NCBI RefSeq assembly: GCF_003856495.1
Contig: NZ_CP034118.1
Span: forward strand, 1,896,182 to 1,960,181
Reading direction: 5' to 3'
DNA length: 64,000 bases
Source of the DNA: Staphylospora marina
GTDB taxonomy: Bacteria; Bacillota; Bacilli; Thermoactinomycetales; Thermoactinomycetaceae
The notes below the pieces were generated by a model. That model did no database searches, had not been told where the DNA came from, and saw only the letters and a program-made list of their open reading frames with translations. The translations under genes and the position numbers were made by a program. Of the stretch, positions 60,484 to 64,000 are shown piece after piece. Position 1 is the first letter of the stretch; each line of letters starts with the position of its first letter.

Positions 60484-62754
60484 TCACCATTCTTCTTCGA
60501 TCAACAGCTTCAACCGGCTGTTCCGCGTTTCTCCCTGAACCACCCGGATTCCCTCGGCCAACGCCTCTTTTTCCCCGCAGAGGATCAGATACGATTTGCT
60601 GCGGGTGACGGCCGTGTAAATCAGATTTCGCGCAAGCATGCGGCGGTATGCATGAAGAACCGGGAACACCACGATGGGGAATTCGGAACCCTGGGACTTG
60701 TGAACGGAACAGGCGTACGCGAGGGAGATTTGTCCCAATTGGCTCCGCTTGTAGGGAACTTCCAGACGATCAAACCGTACCCAAAGCACCGGGCGGTCTC
60801 CGGTCGCCTCATCATCCACGGAAATGATCACGCCCATGTCTCCGTTGTACACGGGGTGTTCGGTATGGTTCACCAGTTGAAGCACCTTGTCCCCCAACCG
60901 GAACACCGATTCTCCCCAGGTGATTTCCTTCTTCTGCGGGTCAGGCGGGTTGAGGGCCTGCTGCAATTCCCGGTTGAAGCGGTCAACTCCGGCCGGCCCC
61001 TTGTAGATGGGGGCCAGCACCTGAACGTCAAACAGGGTGTACCCTCTGCGGATCGCGCCGGTTACCGTCTGCAGGATGACCGAAACCGCCTGGTCGCGGT
61101 GGCATTCGAAAAAACGACGGTCCGGCTGGGGGTCGGTCAGATCTTCCGGGAGCTTTCCCCGTTTCAGTTCATGAGCCAACCGAATGATCGAAGAACCTTC
61201 GGCCTGACGGAAAATTTCGTTCAATTCCACCCTGGGGATGGCTTCCACGGCCAGCAAATGATGAAGCACCTGCCCCGGCCCGACCGAGGGAAGCTGATCC
61301 CGGTCCCCCACCAGGATGACCCTCATTCCCGCCGGAACGGCCCGAAACAGCTGATTGGCCAACCAGACGTCGAGCATCGATGCCTCGTCCACGATCAGGA
61401 GCTCTCCGGAGAACGGGTTTTGGGAATGATGCTCAAAGCCTTCCCCTTTCCATCCCAACAGGCGATGGATGGTCATGGCCGGAAGCCCGGTTGCCTCCGA
61501 CATCCGCTTGGCCGCCCGGCCGGTGGGTGCCGCCAACCGGATGGGATACGGCCGGTCCGATCCCTCATAGTCCTTCGGATCGATCGACACTTCGAACAAC
61601 TTGGAGTACATGCGGCATATGCCTTTGATCACCGTGGTTTTTCCGGTTCCCGGCCCGCCCGTGAGGATCATCAGCGGCGAAGACAGAGCGGTGATCATCG
61701 CTTCCCGTTGTCTGTCGGCGTAGGAAACGCCCAATTCTTCTTCGATTTCCCCGATCACTCCGTACAGCTCGCCGACCGAGAACGGGACTTCCATGTCCGA
61801 CTCCAACAGTTCCTTGGTCCGCTTGGCCAGCCCGTATTCGGCAAAATACAGCGACCGCAGGTAATAGCAATCCTCTTCCTCCACCACGCGGTCTTCATCG
61901 ATCAGAAGCTGGAGGCAGTCGCTTCGGACGTCTTCATCGAACCATTCTTCCGCGTTGCCTCCCAACAGTTCATTCACCCTCGTGTTGAGTTCATCCCGGC
62001 GCAAAAACACATGCCCTTCCGACATGGCCGACTCCTTGAGCACGTACATCACGGCCGCCCGATAGCGTTCCGGCGCATTTTCGGCCATTCCCTGTGCACG
62101 GGCGATCTCATCCGCCCGGCGAAAACCGATGCCTTCCACTTCGTCGATCAGTCGGTACGGATTTTCCTTCACGAGATCAATGGTCTCATGTTTGTAAAGC
62201 TGAATGATCCGCATGGCGAGTGCGGGACCGATGCCGAATCCGTACAGGAACACCATGGCTTCTTCCAGCGCGTGATTTTCCCGGAGCCGGTCGGCGATTT
62301 TCTCCGCTTTCGCCTTGGAGATCCCCTTGATGCGGGTCAGCACGTCCGGATTCCGCGAAATCATGACCAACGCATCGGTTCCGAGGTGATCCACGATCTT
62401 TTCCGCCGTTTTTTTGCCCACTCCCTCAAACAGTCCGCCCGACAGATACCGAATGATCGCTTCCCTTGTTTTCGGCGTCTCCCGTTCCACCCGGTGCGCA
62501 TGAAATTGGCGTCCGAAACGCGGATGTTCCCTCCACTCGCCGTAGCAGACATACATCTCCTCTTCATGCGGCCGGAGCATGTTGCCGACCACGGTGATCT
62601 CCGGATCCGCCTCTTCCGATGATTCATTGACGCGCATCAGAAACACGCCGTATCCGTTTTCTTCGTTGTAGAAGATCTCCTGCGAAAACGTTCCTTTGAC
62701 GAAGCAGTCCCCGAAAAGCTCCAATTGGGTTTGGCTCACCGTCATATCGACCAT
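60484..62754 (-). CDS. recD2: ATP-dependent 5'-3' DNA helicase RecD2
   Basis: A 756-residue SF1B helicase of the RecD2/YrrC type. An N-terminal OB-like and helix-hairpin-helix region (GGLFEGVGKKTAEKIV, GISKAKAEKIADRL, VEGIGFRRADEIA) precedes the motor with Walker A GGPGTGKTT (near residue 364), the DEAS box (VDEASMLD), VGDRDQLPSVGPG and the C-terminal CSVHKSQGSEFP. It unwinds DNA in replication-fork repair without RecBC. The start is uncertain: ATG 62754 or 62745; the frame to 62832 runs into an inverted-repeat structure and is unlikely to be coding. It follows the 171-residue unknown gene. Confidence 0.94.
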   Translation of the reverse strand: MVDMTVSQTQLELFGDCFVKGTFSQEIFYNEENGYGVFLMRVNESSEEADPEITVVGNMLRPHEEEMYVCYGEWREHPRFGRQFHAHRVERETPKTREAIIRYLSGGLFEGVGKKTAEKIVDHLGTDALVMISRNPDVLTRIKGISKAKAEKIADRLRENHALEEAMVFLYGFGIGPALAMRIIQLYKHETIDLVKENPYRLIDEVEGIGFRRADEIARAQGMAENAPERYRAAVMYVLKESAMSEGHVFLRRDELNTRVNELLGGNAEEWFDEDVRSDCLQLLIDEDRVVEEEDCYYLRSLYFAEYGLAKRTKELLESDMEVPFSVGELYGVIGEIEEELGVSYADRQREAMITALSSPLMILTGGPGTGKTTVIKGICRMYSKLFEVSIDPKDYEGSDRPYPIRLAAPTGRAAKRMSEATGLPAMTIHRLLGWKGEGFEHHSQNPFSGELLIVDEASMLDVWLANQLFRAVPAGMRVILVGDRDQLPSVGPGQVLHHLLAVEAIPRVELNEIFRQAEGSSIIRLAHELKRGKLPEDLTDPQPDRRFFECHRDQAVSVILQTVTGAIRRGYTLFDVQVLAPIYKGPAGVDRFNRELQQALNPPDPQKKEITWGESVFRLGDKVLQLVNHTEHPVYNGDMGVIISVDDEATGDRPVLWVRFDRLEVPYKRSQLGQISLAYACSVHKSQGSEFPIVVFPVLHAYRRMLARNLIYTAVTRSKSYLILCGEKEALAEGIRVVQGETRNSRLKLLIEEEW

Positions 62755-62777
62755 CCCCGCTTTTCCGTCTTTGAAAA

Positions 62778-62937
62778 AATGACCTCTTTTGAAGAGGAGA
62801 GCTTGTTGACAAAGGCGCACGGGCGCCGGCACTGTTCCCCGGCCGATTTCGCGGCTTGCGCGAAGCCCGTGTGCAGGAAACAGTGGCGGCGGACAAAAAG
62901 GGTTGTCAACATCCCCACCTCTTGAGAAGAGGTCATT
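62778..62937. repeat. 160-bp nested inverted-repeat element upstream of recD2
   Basis: The ends, AATGACCTCTTTTGAAGAGG (62778-62797) and the complement of 62918-62937, match at 18 of 20 positions; each end is itself a small palindrome. Five bases further in on both sides, TTGTTGACAA (62803-62812) matches the complement of 62903-62912 at 9 of 10 positions. Inside are two more complementary pairs (a GCACGGGC type and a CACTGTTCC type) arranged in crossing order, as in a pseudoknot, and TTCGCG/CGCGAA. The right arm covers the stop codon of the upstream gene. A folded mRNA leader or a MITE-like relic are the main options. Confidence 0.6.
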
Positions 62938-63448
62938 CTTTCCAACCGGACAAATCTTCTCTCATTTCTCCCAACAATACTTCGGCGGCGCATTGGGCCG
63001 AGCAGAAACGACGTTGTTCTCCCCGTGAATCCCAGTGCATCCGCTCGGGATCGCGGGGATTGAACTCATGCTCGCAGCAGTCGCACCGGCTCATTTGCGG
63101 GAGCTGACTGAGTCCTCTTTCCAAATGAGCCCGTTTTCCTTCGTCAAGGCCCAGCATTTCCGAGATGTATCGAACGATCGACGGCTTGTCCGAAAAATAC
63201 AGGGGGTCTTCTTTGGCATAGGCGGTGGGACTCCACCACACCCAACGTCCGTCGGACAAGTGCGTCACATGGAAATCATCCTTGACGGCCAAAGACGCTT
63301 CCTCCAGGCGTTCAAAGGAGGGAAAGCCCAACTCCGCGGCAAGGTTGTCCATCAGCGCCCGGTCGATCTCTTCGAGCATTTGCTTCCAATTGATTTGATC
63401 CAGCTCTTCTTCCCAGTCTTCCATCTGCTTCCACAAGTTTTCAGCCAA
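62933..63448 (-). CDS. Uncharacterised zinc-finger-like protein, 171 aa
   Basis: A 171-residue protein of unknown family. The N-terminal third is acidic and helical (WKQMEDWEEELDQINWKQM). The middle is aromatic (GRWVWWSPTAYAKEDPLYF). The end carries CDCCEHEF and, 25 residues on, FCSAQCAAEVL, four or five cysteines that could hold zinc in a treble-clef or MYND-like arrangement. The start is TTG 63448 after AAAGGAGAG. It lies 14 bp after the cysteine desulfurase gene and before recD2, a position where Bacillus has mnmA and a TPR gene. Confidence 0.7.
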   Translation of the reverse strand: MAENLWKQMEDWEEELDQINWKQMLEEIDRALMDNLAAELGFPSFERLEEASLAVKDDFHVTHLSDGRWVWWSPTAYAKEDPLYFSDKPSIVRYISEMLGLDEGKRAHLERGLSQLPQMSRCDCCEHEFNPRDPERMHWDSRGEQRRFCSAQCAAEVLLGEMREDLSGWKE

Positions 63449-63462
63449 CGCATCTCTCTCCT

Positions 63463-64000
63463 TTATCCGGATTGGCCCACGGTTTGCAAAATCCGTGCGA
63501 TGAGGGAAGCTGCTTCCTTCATTTGCCCTTCGGTGTTTCCGTATCCGAAACTGAACCTCAGGGAGGAGCGCAGAATCTCTTCCTCCACCCCCATGGCATC
63601 AAGGACGTGAGACACCTGAAGCGTGCCGGACGTGCAAGCGGAACCGCTGGAGCAGGCGACTCCTTCCAGGTCCAGATTCATCAGCATCGTTTCCGCGTCC
63701 GCTCCCGGAAAGCCCAGGTTCAGGATGTGGGGAAGGAAATGTTCCGGGTTTCCGTTAATGACGAACGGAACATTCAGGCGTCTGAGTTCATTCAGCAGGG
63801 TGTTTCGGAGCGCGAGGCAATGCCTGCGATGTTCTTCCCGCTCGATCGTGGCCAGCTCCGCCGCTTTTCCGAAGCCGACGATCCCGGCCACGTTCTCGGT
63901 CCCCGGTCGGATTTTCCGTTCCTGTTGACCGCCGAACGCCCGCGGAAAGATCTTGGCCTTCGGGGCAATGTACAGAGCTCCCGCGCCTTTCGGGCCGTTG
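63463..64000 (-). CDS. Cysteine desulfurase (IscS/NifS family, YrvO-like), 5'-truncated
   Basis: The frame is open from the right edge to a stop at 63463, giving about 178 C-terminal residues of a PLP-dependent class V aminotransferase-fold enzyme. Visible are GPKGAGALY and RPGTENVAGIVGFGKA, and the mobile catalytic loop CSSGSACTSGTLQVSHV with the persulfide-forming cysteine. It removes sulfur from L-cysteine for tRNA thiolation and Fe-S clusters. In Bacillus the equivalent yrvO lies next to mnmA and near recD2, which fits this location. The N-terminus, including the PLP-lysine, lies outside the window. Confidence 0.93.
   Translation of the reverse strand, partial: NGPKGAGALYIAPKAKIFPRAFGGQQERKIRPGTENVAGIVGFGKAAELATIEREEHRRHCLALRNTLLNELRRLNVPFVINGNPEHFLPHILNLGFPGADAETMLMNLDLEGVACSSGSACTSGTLQVSHVLDAMGVEEEILRSSLRFSFGYGNTEGQMKEAASLIARILQTVGQSG

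Overview
The window looks like chromosome from a fairly GC-rich, endospore-forming Firmicute, most likely a thermophilic member of the Thermoactinomycetaceae or a close relative. This is inferred from an intact pro-sigma-K gene, an alaS T-box leader, the alaS-ireB-ruvX-DUF1292-mltG neighbourhood typical of Bacilli, Gram-positive type lipoproteins, AGGAGG ribosome sites and heavy use of TTG starts. No rRNA, tRNA or CRISPR array was seen.

Layout. 1-4,160: left edge of a probable defence locus (SNF2-type helicase with a C-terminal DUF3883 domain, then a truncated DUF1156 DNA methylase). 4.4-8.2 kb: small accessory genes (an unknown protein, a GNAT enzyme, an XRE regulator, two DUF4064 membrane proteins plus the remnant of a third, a lipoprotein). 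8.3-11.4 kb: a three-gene operon, enolase-superfamily N-succinylamino-acid racemase, GNAT succinyltransferase and M20 desuccinylase, matching the known pathway that converts D- to L-amino acids. 11.5-13.2 kb: Nudix hydrolase, lipoprotein and VOC protein.

13.2-34.5 kb is the centrepiece, a leftward operon of six tightly coupled genes encoding a hybrid NRPS-PKS line: (1) FAAL-ACP-Cy-A(Cys) with an embedded FMN oxidase-PCP; (2) KS-AT-ACP-Cy-A(Cys)-PCP plus an epimerase-like domain with a broken active site; (3) C-A(Thr-like)-PCP-terminal reductase; then a flavin monooxygenase, an acyl-CoA dehydrogenase and a type II thioesterase. Collinear logic predicts a fatty-acyl thiazole, one unreduced malonyl unit, a thiazoline and a threonine-derived residue, released reductively as an aldehyde or alcohol.

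34.5-46 kb: orphan adenine methylase, type 2 IPP isomerase, small membrane proteins, an A+T-rich MFS gene between 33-bp direct repeats, a Doc toxin/AbrB-type antitoxin pair lying between sigK and a displaced copy of the sigK 3' end, a Nudix gene broken by a stop codon, a sulfotransferase and uppP.

46-64 kb: cell-wall and housekeeping genes, nearly all leftward: class B PBP, mltG, two DUF1292 paralogues, ruvX, ireB, alaS with T-box and promoter, an AI-2E family permease, a PRC-barrel protein, murC, a pentapeptide-repeat protein, recD2, an unknown zinc-binding protein and a cysteine desulfurase cut by the right edge. A 160-bp nested inverted repeat lies in front of recD2.
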